A stretch of 64,000 bases of DNA from Micromonospora wenchangensis (lineage in GTDB: Bacteria; Actinomycetota; Actinomycetes; Mycobacteriales; Micromonosporaceae), in contig NZ_MZMV01000001.1 in NCBI RefSeq assembly GCF_002210435.1, positions 124,001 through 188,000 of the forward strand, given 5' to 3'. The translations under genes and the position numbers were made by a program. Shown in pieces: positions 15,999 to 28,349 of this stretch. Position 1 is the stretch's first letter. The number at the start of each line of letters is the position of its first letter. The notes under the pieces were generated by a model. The model saw only the letters and a list, made by a program, of their open reading frames with translations. It had not been told where the DNA came from and made no database searches.

Positions 15999-17812
15999 GC
16001 CGCGGCCACCGGCTGTTCTATCCGGCGCTACCGGTCGTCGCCGAGCACGCGCCGCACCGGGCGGTCTACGTCGGCGACGCCGACGGCCGCTGCGAGATCC
16101 TGGCCTGGGACCGGGCCGCCGGCACCGCCCGGCAGGTGACCGACCGGCCGGCCGGCACGGTCCGGGCGGCGCTCGACCCGGCGGGGGCCACCATCTGGTG
16201 GTTCGACGACGACCTCGGCGGGGTGGGCACCTGGCGGACCTGCGACTTCGACCGTCCCGACCGGTCGGTCGAGGCGCTGCCGTCGGTGCTGCCCGCCCGG
16301 CACGCCGGCATCGCGATGGCCGCCGACGGCACCACCGCCGTCGGCCTCTCCGACGACGGCGGGATGACCGTCTTCCTGCGCACCGGCGACGGTCGGGTCG
16401 GTGAACGCGTCCACGTCGGCGGCTACGCCTACCTGGTCGACCTCGACCCGGCCGGACGGCTGCTGGTGGTCGGTGCGGACGCCGCCACCGACCCGGCGGT
16501 CACGGTGTTCACCGCCGACGGCGTCCGGGTGGCCGCCATCGGCGGCGGGCCGGACCGTCGGGTGTGGGCGCTCGGCTTCGCACCGGGCGTCGACCCGGCC
16601 CGGCTGCTGCTGGTGGTCGAGGACGAGGGGGGCTACCTCCCGGCCACCTGGACCGCCGCCGAGGGGGTGGTCCGGCACGGGTGGTGCCGCTTCGACACCG
16701 AGATCACCGCCGGCTGGTTTCCCGACGGGCGGCGGCTGCTCGTCCGGCAGGACCGGCACGCCCGCACCCTGCTGTACGAGGTGGACCTCGCCGCCCGCAC
16801 CCGGACGGTGGTCGACACCCCGCCGGGCAGCGTCCTGGACGCGGCGGTCTGGCCGGACGGCGACGTCGCGTACGTGTGGACCGACTCGGTGACCCCGCCG
16901 CAACTGCGCTCCGTGCGGGGGGTGGAGCTGCCCGAGCACCCCGGCGGTCACTCCGAGGCTGGCGGTCCGGACGCGGGCGCGGCACCTGCGGACTACCGCC
17001 GCGAGGAGATCCGGGTGCCCGGACCGGGTGGCCCGATCCCCGCCCTGGTGGCCCTCCCGGCCGACCGGGAAGGCCCCCGGCCGGCCGTCTTCCTGGTCCA
17101 CGGCGGGCCGTTCCAGCACGCCCGCGACGCCTACGACCCGCTGGTCGAGATCCTGGTCAGCACCGGCTGCGCGGTGGTCCGGGTCAACTACCGGGGCTCC
17201 AGCGGGTACGGCGCGGCCTGGCGCAACGACTTCTCCGCCGGGGTCGGCCTCACCCAGTTGGAGGACCTCGCCGCGGTGCGCGCCCACCTGGTCGCCGAGG
17301 GGGTCGTCGAGGACCGGCGCACCGCACTGTGGGGCACCTCGTGGGGCGGCTACCTGACCCTGCTCGCGCTCGGTCGGCAGCCGGAGCTGTGGCGGCTCGG
17401 AATCGCGATCAGCCCGGTGGCCGACTACGTCGCCGCGTTCGAGGCGGCCACCCCGGCGGTCCGGGCGCTGGACGTGCTGCTGTTCGGCGGGACCCCGGAC
17501 GAGGTGCCGCAGCGCTACGCCCGGTCCTCGCCGGTCACCTACGTCGACCGGGTCCGGGCGCCGGTGCTGTTGGCCGTCTCCACCGGTGACGTGCGGTGCC
17601 CGCCGGGGCCGGTGGAGCACTACGCGCGGCTGCTGGCCGAGCGCCGCGTCCCGCACCAGGTGGTCCGGAGGCGGGCCGGACACGAGGACTTCGACGCGCA
17701 GAGCCACCTGGCTCTGATGCAGACCGTGCTGCTGTTCATGCAGCGGCACTTCGACGGCGTGCAGGACGAAGGCACCCCGATCGCGCTCGCGATGGCGCGA
17801 CCGGTGGGCTGA
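15995..17812 (+). CDS. S9 family (prolyl oligopeptidase-type) serine peptidase
   Basis: 605 residues. The N-terminal ~340 residues form a beta-propeller-like region of short strands. The C-terminal alpha/beta hydrolase domain has an oxyanion FLVHGGPFQ segment, the nucleophile in LWGTSWGGYL, the Asp in AVSTGDVRCP and the His in RAGHEDFD. No signal peptide is present, so it is cytoplasmic. Propeller-gated S9 enzymes cut short peptides, and the position between exporter and precursor makes it a candidate leader peptidase or immunity peptidase. It is coupled to the MFS gene (ATGA). GAGGAGG lies 7 nt before the ATG. Confidence 0.9.
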   Translation: MSRGHRLFYPALPVVAEHAPHRAVYVGDADGRCEILAWDRAAGTARQVTDRPAGTVRAALDPAGATIWWFDDDLGGVGTWRTCDFDRPDRSVEALPSVLPARHAGIAMAADGTTAVGLSDDGGMTVFLRTGDGRVGERVHVGGYAYLVDLDPAGRLLVVGADAATDPAVTVFTADGVRVAAIGGGPDRRVWALGFAPGVDPARLLLVVEDEGGYLPATWTAAEGVVRHGWCRFDTEITAGWFPDGRRLLVRQDRHARTLLYEVDLAARTRTVVDTPPGSVLDAAVWPDGDVAYVWTDSVTPPQLRSVRGVELPEHPGGHSEAGGPDAGAAPADYRREEIRVPGPGGPIPALVALPADREGPRPAVFLVHGGPFQHARDAYDPLVEILVSTGCAVVRVNYRGSSGYGAAWRNDFSAGVGLTQLEDLAAVRAHLVAEGVVEDRRTALWGTSWGGYLTLLALGRQPELWRLGIAISPVADYVAAFEAATPAVRALDVLLFGGTPDEVPQRYARSSPVTYVDRVRAPVLLAVSTGDVRCPPGPVEHYARLLAERRVPHQVVRRRAGHEDFDAQSHLALMQTVLLFMQRHFDGVQDEGTPIALAMARPVG

Positions 17813-17842
17813 CCCCGGCACGTGACCTGTCCCCGCGATACC

Positions 17843-17855
17843 GGAGAGGAGGTGA
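17843..17855 (+). promoter_or_regulatory. Near-perfect Shine-Dalgarno of the precursor peptide gene
   Basis: GGAGAGGAGGTGA, whose AGGAGGTGA core is complementary to the 16S rRNA 3' end, ends 5 nt before the ATG at 17861. It is the strongest ribosome site noticed in the window and fits a peptide made in excess over its modifying enzymes. Confidence 0.8.
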
Positions 17856-17860
17856 ACGAC

Positions 17861-17962
17861 ATGCGCAAGAACGTTGTCGAGAACGACCCGATCAACGGCA
17901 ACCGCGACCAGCTTCGGGCCTCGAACGTCACGGTCACGGTCACGGTCAAGGTCAGCTTCTAG
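17861..17962 (+). CDS. RiPP precursor peptide, 33 aa, with Val/Thr-repeat core
   Basis: A 33-codon gene. Residues 1-22 (MRKNVVENDPINGNRD, then QLRASN) are polar and leader-like. Residues 23-33 are VTVTVTVKVSF, a strictly alternating beta-branched tail ending at the TAG stop. There is no Cys, and the only Ser/Thr are in the tail and one at position 21. The tail would form a beta-strand with all Val on one face. It sits 48 bp after the S9 peptidase gene and 96 bp before a cobalamin-type radical SAM enzyme. Val and Thr are residues methylated at unactivated carbons in polytheonamide-type pathways, so C-methylation of the tail is the leading idea. Calling it a precursor is inference from size, ribosome site and context. 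Confidence 0.8.
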   Translation: MRKNVVENDPINGNRDQLRASNVTVTVTVKVSF

Positions 17963-17967
17963 CGGCC

Positions 17968-18015
17968 GTACGGGGTGCGGGCCATCCGCCCAGGCAGGTG
18001 GTCCGCACGCCGTAT
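17968..18015 (+). promoter_or_regulatory. Intercistronic hairpin between precursor and radical SAM genes
   Basis: GTACGGGGTGCGG (17968-17980) can pair with CCGCACGCCGTAT (18003-18015), 11 of 13 positions being complementary, around a 22-nt loop. It starts 5 nt after the precursor stop. Such hairpins commonly stabilise a precursor mRNA or attenuate downstream enzyme synthesis. Confidence 0.5.
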
Positions 18016-18058
18016 CCCCCGTCATCCGGCCCGGACATCACGAGAAAGGAGAGTTCAC

Positions 18059-20062
18059 GTGCGGGTTCTGCTGGTCAATACGCCCTGGACTTCCATCGAC
18101 GTCCCCTCGTTGGCGATTGGAATCCTCACCAACAGTGTCCGCCAAAAATTGCCGGATGCCGAGGTGGAGGCCGTCCACGCGAATCTCGACTTCGTCGACT
18201 GGGTGGTCGACCGGACGGAGTTCGGGCTGAGCGACTATTACTACTACTCGTTGTTCACCTATTTCGCCGGCTGCGGCGACTGGGTCTTCTCCTCCGCCCT
18301 GTACGACGATCCGCAATGGCGCGTGAAGGAGTTCACCGACCGCGTCCGGACCCAGATGACGGAGCGGGAACTCGCGCTCAACCTGGAGCTGCACCGGTTG
18401 GCGCCGGAGTTCGTCGCCGAGCTGGCCGACCGGATCGTCGCCCGGGAACCCGACGTCGTCGGCTTCACCTCCACGTTCCAGCAGAACGCCGCCGCGCTCG
18501 CCACCGCCCGGGCGGTCAAGAAGCTGGCCCCCGGCATCCGTACGGTGATGGGCGGCGCGAACTGCGACGGCGAGCAGGGCGCCGCGATCCACCGCAACTT
18601 CTCGTTCGTCGACTTCGTGGTCCGCGGCGAGGGCGAGGCGGTGTTCCCCCGGCTGCTCGCCGCGATCGACGCGACGTTGCCGGCCGCCGACGCGACCCCG
18701 CCGGCCGCCGACGCGACCCCGCCGGCCGCCGACGCGACGCCACCGGCGGCCGGCGCGGTGCCGGCGGACGCGCTGACCGGCATCGAGGGTCTGTGCTGGG
18801 CCGACGCCGACGGTCGTTCGGTGGCGAACCCGATGAGCAGCAAGCCGCTGCCGCCGGCCGAGATCGTCGCGCCGGACTACGGGGGCTACTTCGAGCGGCT
18901 GGCCGCCTCCCGGGCCCGCAACTGGGTCGAGCCCCGGCTGGTCGTCGAGGGCGCGCGGGGCTGCTGGTGGGGCGAGAAGCACCACTGCACGTTCTGCGGC
19001 CTCAACGGTTCGTTCATGCAGTTCCGCAGCAAGCACCCGGGCAGGTTCTACGACGAGATCATCGAGCTGGTCGAGCGGCACCAGGTGCTGGACATGTTCG
19101 TCGTGGACAACATCCTCGACATGAGCTACGTGACCTCGCTGCTGCCCCGGCTCACCGAGTCCGGCTACGACCTGCGCCTGCAGTACGAGATCAAGTCGAA
19201 CATGAAGGGCCCGCAGGTGCAGGCGCTGGCCGACGCCGGCCTGGTCAGCGTGCAGCCCGGCATCGAGAGCCTGAGCAGCCGGGTGCTCAAGCTGATGGAC
19301 AAGGGGGTCAGCGGCTGCCTCAACATCCGGATGCTGCGCGACGCGGAGACCAGCGGGATCACCATCGCCTGGAACTACCTGTACGGGTTCCCGGGCGAGA
19401 CCGACGCCGACTACCTGCCGGTCATCGAGCAGATGCCGGCCCTGCACCACCTGTGCCCGGCCGACGGCAGCACCCGGATCGCCATCGAACGGTTCAGCCC
19501 GTTCTTCGTCCGTCCCGAGCTGGGTTTCACCGACCTGCGGCCGGCGGCGCAGTACCGGCTGATCTACGACCTGCCCGAGTCGGAGCTGATGGACCTGGCG
19601 TACCTGTTCGACGTCCCGCCGCAGGGCATCGACGGCGAGACAGCCGCCCGGCTGGACCGGGCGGTCACGCAGTGGCAGCACGAGTACGCCCGCAGCCGGC
19701 TCACCCACCACGACCTCGGCGACGAGATCGTGCTGGTCAGCCGACGCAAGCACTTCGACTGGCACGTGCTGCGGCTGACCGACCCGGTCGAGGTGGCCGT
19801 CTTCCGGCAGCTCGACCAGCCGCACGGCATCGCCGCGTTGAGCCGGCGGTTGTCGGTCGACGAGCCGGTCCTCACGGCGTTGCTGCGGCGCTGGCGCGAT
19901 CTCGGCCTGGTCTACGAGGACGCGGGGCAGTTCATCCAGATCGCGCCGCAGGCGATGAACCAGGACCTGCTGCGCATCGACCACCTGCACGTGGAACGCG
20001 AAGCCGCGGAGACCAGGGCCGCCGCCGAGGCGGGCGAGCCGGCCGTGCTCACCGCGGTCTGA
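18059..20062 (+). CDS. Cobalamin-binding radical SAM peptide maturase (RiPP C-methyltransferase type)
   Basis: 667 residues. Residues ~1-200 form a B12-binding-like Rossmann domain opening with MRVLLVNTPW and containing VMGGANCDGEQG. A 28-residue AAD-rich tandem repeat (204-231) links to the radical SAM core. That core has an atypical cluster motif CX7CX2C at Cys302, Cys310 and Cys313 (GCWWGEKHHCTFCGLNG), as in the RiPP-maturation radical SAM family catalogued as TIGR03975. The C-terminal ~150 residues include a winged-helix-like part. Expected chemistry is SAM- and cobalamin-dependent C-methylation of the precursor. GTG 18059 follows AAAGGAGA. It is followed by the DUF5825 gene after 11 nt. 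Confidence 0.9.
   Translation: MRVLLVNTPWTSIDVPSLAIGILTNSVRQKLPDAEVEAVHANLDFVDWVVDRTEFGLSDYYYYSLFTYFAGCGDWVFSSALYDDPQWRVKEFTDRVRTQMTERELALNLELHRLAPEFVAELADRIVAREPDVVGFTSTFQQNAAALATARAVKKLAPGIRTVMGGANCDGEQGAAIHRNFSFVDFVVRGEGEAVFPRLLAAIDATLPAADATPPAADATPPAADATPPAAGAVPADALTGIEGLCWADADGRSVANPMSSKPLPPAEIVAPDYGGYFERLAASRARNWVEPRLVVEGARGCWWGEKHHCTFCGLNGSFMQFRSKHPGRFYDEIIELVERHQVLDMFVVDNILDMSYVTSLLPRLTESGYDLRLQYEIKSNMKGPQVQALADAGLVSVQPGIESLSSRVLKLMDKGVSGCLNIRMLRDAETSGITIAWNYLYGFPGETDADYLPVIEQMPALHHLCPADGSTRIAIERFSPFFVRPELGFTDLRPAAQYRLIYDLPESELMDLAYLFDVPPQGIDGETAARLDRAVTQWQHEYARSRLTHHDLGDEIVLVSRRKHFDWHVLRLTDPVEVAVFRQLDQPHGIAALSRRLSVDEPVLTALLRRWRDLGLVYEDAGQFIQIAPQAMNQDLLRIDHLHVEREAAETRAAAEAGEPAVLTAV
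18668..18751 (+). repeat. Four 21-bp in-frame tandem repeats inside the radical SAM gene
   Basis: Units start at 18668, 18689, 18710 and 18731, each coding a variant of DATPPAA (residues 204-231). Units 2 and 3 are identical. They sit between the B12-binding and radical SAM domains and probably encode a flexible linker whose length can change by slippage. Confidence 0.85.
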
Positions 20063-20073
20063 GGGGAGCGAAC

Positions 20074-22273
<2,200 letters not shown>

Positions 22274-22303
22274 CCCCGACCAGTTCCTGAACGCACCGAA
22301 ACG

Positions 22304-22336
22304 GCGGGCGGTCCCGGTGTCACCGGGACCGCCCGC
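22304..22336. terminator. Bidirectional terminator between GH11 and GH59 genes
   Basis: Perfect 16-bp complementary arms, GCGGGCGGTCCCGGTG (22304-22319) and its complement (22321-22336), meeting at one base; the closing pairs must open to form the loop. It lies between two convergent stop codons. Confidence 0.8.
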
Positions 22337-22358
22337 TCGCTGCGTCAGGTGTTGCCGC

Positions 22359-25138
<2,780 letters not shown>

Positions 25139-26374
25139 TCAGCCCGGCAGGACCAGCTGCGCCGGGGTCGAGCGGTGGGTGGTGGTGCCGTCACCCAACT
25201 GCCCGAACATGTTGTTGCCCCAGCACCACAGGCTCCCGTCGGTACGCACGCCGCAGCTGTGGTAGCTGACGGCCAGGTTCTGCGTCCAGGTGGTCAGGGT
25301 GCCGACGCGCAGCGGGGCGGACCGGTGGGTGGTGGTGCCGTCACCCAACTGCCCGAACCCGTTGTTGCCCCAGCACCACAGGCTCCCGTCGGTACGCACC
25401 GCGCACGACGAGTCCACGCTGGCGTCCACCTTCGTCCAGGTGGTCGCGGTGCCGACCTGGATCGGGCTGGTCTGCACGCCGGTGCCGGCGCCGACCTGGC
25501 CGTACCCGTTCTCGCCCCAGCACCACAGCGTCCCGTCGGTGCGGTTCGCGCAGGTGTGCGCGTGCCCGGCCGTCACGCCCGCCCACGAGGTCGCGGTGCC
25601 CACCTGCGCCGGGGTGGACCGGTAGCCGAGGATGCCGACGCCGAGCTGCCCGTCGGTGCTGTCGCCCCAGCACCACAGGGTGCCGCCGGAACGCACGCCG
25701 CAGCTGTGCGCGTACCCGGTGGTGACGCTCGTCCAGGTGGTCTCCGTGCCCACCTGCACCGGGCTGGTCGCCCGGGAGGGGGACGTGCCGACGCCGAGCT
25801 GCGCGTTGCGGTTCAGGCCCCAGCACCACAGGGTGCCGGTGGTCTGCACGCCACAGGTGTGGTTGGCGCCCGCGCTGACGCTGGCCCAGGTGGTGGCGGT
25901 GCCGACCTGCACCGGGGTGCTCCGGCTGGTGGTGGTGCCGTCGCCGAGCTGCCCGTTGTAGTTGCCGCCCCAGCACCACAGCGTCCCGTCGGTACGGATC
26001 GCGCAGGTGTTACTGGTGCCGGCGTCGACCTTCGACCAGGTGGTGGCGGTGCCGACCTGCACCGGGGTGGTGCGGTTGGTGGTGGTGCCGTCACCGAGCT
26101 TGCCACCGAAGTTGTCCCCCCAGCACCAGAGCGTCCCGTCGGTGCGGATCGCGCAGGTGTGCAGGTCACCGGTGGTGACCTGGGAGACCGTGGCGGCGGC
26201 GAGGGCGGCGCTGGACGCGCCCCGTTCCGCGACGGCCGTGCCCGCGACCGCCGCACCCGCCGAGAAGCCCACCGCGAGCGCGGCGACCCCGAGCGAGACC
26301 GCCGCGGCGGTGCCCGCGGTGCGGGCCGCCCGTCGCCAACGGGCCCACAGCCGACTGTCCTGTTGTCCGTTCAT
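25139..26374 (-). CDS. Secreted RCC1-repeat beta-propeller protein
   Basis: 411 residues. A signal peptide (about 1-42, ending near GAAVAG) is followed by seven ~51-residue repeats, each with an LWCWG core preceded by (S/T)C(A/G)(I/V) and followed by a [12 protein letters not shown] turn. Seven repeats match the seven blades of an RCC1 propeller. Each blade carries two Cys (in the S/T-C and W-C-W positions), which could form intrablade disulfides outside the cell. No catalytic domain is attached. Role unknown; binding of a polysaccharide or protein partner is guessed from its place among secreted polysaccharide-active genes. ATG 26374 follows GGGGAGAG. Confidence 0.85.
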   Translation of the reverse strand: MNGQQDSRLWARWRRAARTAGTAAAVSLGVAALAVGFSAGAAVAGTAVAERGASSAALAAATVSQVTTGDLHTCAIRTDGTLWCWGDNFGGKLGDGTTTNRTTPVQVGTATTWSKVDAGTSNTCAIRTDGTLWCWGGNYNGQLGDGTTTSRSTPVQVGTATTWASVSAGANHTCGVQTTGTLWCWGLNRNAQLGVGTSPSRATSPVQVGTETTWTSVTTGYAHSCGVRSGGTLWCWGDSTDGQLGVGILGYRSTPAQVGTATSWAGVTAGHAHTCANRTDGTLWCWGENGYGQVGAGTGVQTSPIQVGTATTWTKVDASVDSSCAVRTDGSLWCWGNNGFGQLGDGTTTHRSAPLRVGTLTTWTQNLAVSYHSCGVRTDGSLWCWGNNMFGQLGDGTTTHRSTPAQLVLPG

Positions 26375-26473
26375 GTTCTGTTCTCTCCCCAGACGAACGT
26401 CGATTTCTGCACGGCGGAGGCAGCGTCGCCCCGGCGGGTCACCTCGACCCACCTCGTACAGCAGTGACCCTAT

Positions 26474-26493
26474 GCATTGAACGGCGTCAATGC
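26474..26493 (-). promoter_or_regulatory. Dyad upstream of the RCC1-like gene
   Basis: GCATTGA-ACGGCG-TCAATGC: 7-bp perfect arms and a 6-bp spacer, 100 bp before the RCC1-like start. It is a candidate operator; no regulator can be named. Confidence 0.4.
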
Positions 26494-26551
26494 GAGATCC
26501 CGCCGGGGCGACCTTGGTCCTACCGCTGCCCTCCGCTGACGTCCGCCCGGC

Positions 26552-27922
26552 TCAGCTCCGGCTCCACCGCTGACCGGCGCTGCCGTTGCAGTCCCAGATC
26601 TGGGTACGCGTGCCGTTGGCCGTACCGCTGCCCACCACGTCCAGGCAGCGGCCCGAGCCGACGGCGGTGATCGTGCCGTCGGCGTTGAACCGCCACCGCT
26701 GGTTGGCCTGGCCGTTGCAGTCCCAGATGATCACCGAGCTGCCGTTGGCGGTGGCCGCGCCGTTGACGTCCAGGCACTTGCCGCCGAAGACCCGCAGCTC
26801 CTGGGCGGCCGTCGAGGTCCAGCTCTGGTTGGCCTGCCCGTGGCAGTCCCAGATGATCGCCGCCGAGCCGTTGGTCTGCGTGCCGCCGTTGACGTCCAGG
26901 CAGCGCCCGGAGGACGAGTTGCGCACGGCGCCCGTGCCGCCCGGGGGCGGGGTGGTCGGGTTGCCGGTCGGCGTCACCGTCGGGCTCGGCGTCGGCTCGG
27001 TGCCGCCGAACTGGGTGAAGAACCGCCACACCTCGACCTTGGTCCAGGTCCGCACGCCGCTGTCCCCGCCACCGTCGACCGGGCCCGGGGTGTGCCCGCC
27101 GTCGAACGCGGCCCACACGACCGGGTAGCCGGCGCGGCAGCCGGAGTAGGTGGTGGTGATGTGGGTCAGGCTGCCGGCGCGCGGCTCGGGCGGGCTCTGC
27201 GCCGTACACCCGTTGTTGCGCACGAAGGTGTCCCGCAGGGACCGGCCGGCCGAGACGTTGAGCACCGGGTCCCCGATGCCGTGGATGCCCATGTAGGCGA
27301 TCGGCTGGCTGCCGCCGCTGCACCCGCTGAGCTGCCCGCCGGAGTAGACCGCGACGGCCCGGAAGACGTTCGCCCGGGAGCAGGCCAGCGAGTAGCTCAT
27401 CCCGCCGCCGTAGCTGAAGCCCAGCGCGAACAGCTGCGTCGTGTCGACGCACAGGTCGTTCTCGATCAGCCGGACCATGTCGTCGACGAAGGTGACGTCC
27501 TGGCCGCCGGGGTTGGCCCAGCCGTTGCCGTTGCCCTGGGGGGCCACGAAGATCGTGCTGTTGTTCGCCTGCTGGCGCAGCCCGTAGTAGGACCAGGCAG
27601 CCCCGTCCGACCCGCCCCCGTCGACGTCGTTGGCGGTGCCGCCGTTCCAGTGGAAGCCGAAGATCAGCCGGTACTGGTGGTTGCGGTCGTAGTTGTCGGG
27701 GATCCGGAGGATGAAGCTGCGGTTCTGGCCGCTGCTCTGGATGGTCCGCTGGCCGCTGGTCAACGTGGGTGCCTTGCCGCACCCGGCGGTCGCGGCGGCC
27801 GCCGAGACACCGGCCGCCGCGGCGGTGGTGCCGGGGTCGCCGGCGAGGGTCGTCACACCCACGGTCACGACGAGGGCCGCCGCCGCCGCGAGGGAACCAA
27901 GGATGGGTCTGCGCCTTGTCAT
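26552..27922 (-). CDS. Secreted CE1-like esterase (feruloyl esterase/PHB depolymerase type) with CBM13
   Basis: 456 residues. Signal peptide (about 1-38). The alpha/beta hydrolase domain (about 45-315) has IFGFHWNGG near the oxyanion hole, the nucleophile in GFSYGGGMS, and a late His in GGHTPGP. Even numbers of Cys suggest disulfides. A Pro/Thr linker leads to a ~130-residue CBM13 with three QxW repeats and three CLDV blocks. Relatives de-esterify feruloylated arabinoxylan or depolymerise polyhydroxybutyrate; the xylanase neighbourhood favours the former. ATG 27922 follows AGGAG at 8 nt spacing. Confidence 0.85.
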   Translation of the reverse strand: MTRRRPILGSLAAAAALVVTVGVTTLAGDPGTTAAAAGVSAAAATAGCGKAPTLTSGQRTIQSSGQNRSFILRIPDNYDRNHQYRLIFGFHWNGGTANDVDGGGSDGAAWSYYGLRQQANNSTIFVAPQGNGNGWANPGGQDVTFVDDMVRLIENDLCVDTTQLFALGFSYGGGMSYSLACSRANVFRAVAVYSGGQLSGCSGGSQPIAYMGIHGIGDPVLNVSAGRSLRDTFVRNNGCTAQSPPEPRAGSLTHITTTYSGCRAGYPVVWAAFDGGHTPGPVDGGGDSGVRTWTKVEVWRFFTQFGGTEPTPSPTVTPTGNPTTPPPGGTGAVRNSSSGRCLDVNGGTQTNGSAAIIWDCHGQANQSWTSTAAQELRVFGGKCLDVNGAATANGSSVIIWDCNGQANQRWRFNADGTITAVGSGRCLDVVGSGTANGTRTQIWDCNGSAGQRWSRS

Positions 27923-28349
27923 GGATGGGGCTCCTGCCACTCGGCATGGACTGCTTCGGGGGTACGGGGTCCACGACGATCCCGACGTGTCGCGCCCGAC
28001 GTGCTCCCGTTGACCGCACCCGCCAAGGACGGAACACCAGGAGACGCACGATGCGCACACGACGCCGGCCGGCTCGTCGCCGCAGCTGCCAGCCCGTGGT
28101 CCCGCTGCCCGGCAGGACCGGCTGGTCGTCGAACCGATCGGTGGTCCACGTCGCGCCCGGACGCCACCCGGTCGAGGCCCGGTGCGGTGGCGCCGGACGT
28201 CGAATCGATTCGGCAAGACCCTAGGTCGAATAGTGAAATATGTCAATGCTGTGTCGGGCGGGTTGCGACCCGGGGTCGGCCGCCTGACGGCGGCGAACCG
28301 CAGGTCACCAAGCGGTTCCCCGGGGCCGACCCGGCCCCGGGGACGTCCG
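27923..28349 (-). promoter_or_regulatory. Esterase upstream region with palindrome CGAATCGATTCG
   Basis: About 430 bp without a gene. The perfect 12-bp palindrome CGAATCGATTCG (28201-28212) is the main signal; its AATCGATT core recurs before the GH44 gene. An AT-rich patch follows at 28225-28250. The distal end holds the terminator of the next gene at 28317-28343. Confidence 0.5.
28317..28343 (-). terminator. Terminator hairpin of the beta-helix gene
   Basis: Perfect 12-bp arms, TCCCCGGGGCCG (28317-28328) and its complement (28332-28343), with a 3-nt loop. It begins 7 bp after the stop of the leftward gene. Confidence 0.75.

Noticed and set aside
25175..26330. CRISPR-like array from regularly spaced repeats
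   Set aside because: The ~153-bp periodicity encodes the LWCWG blades of a seven-repeat propeller in one open frame.
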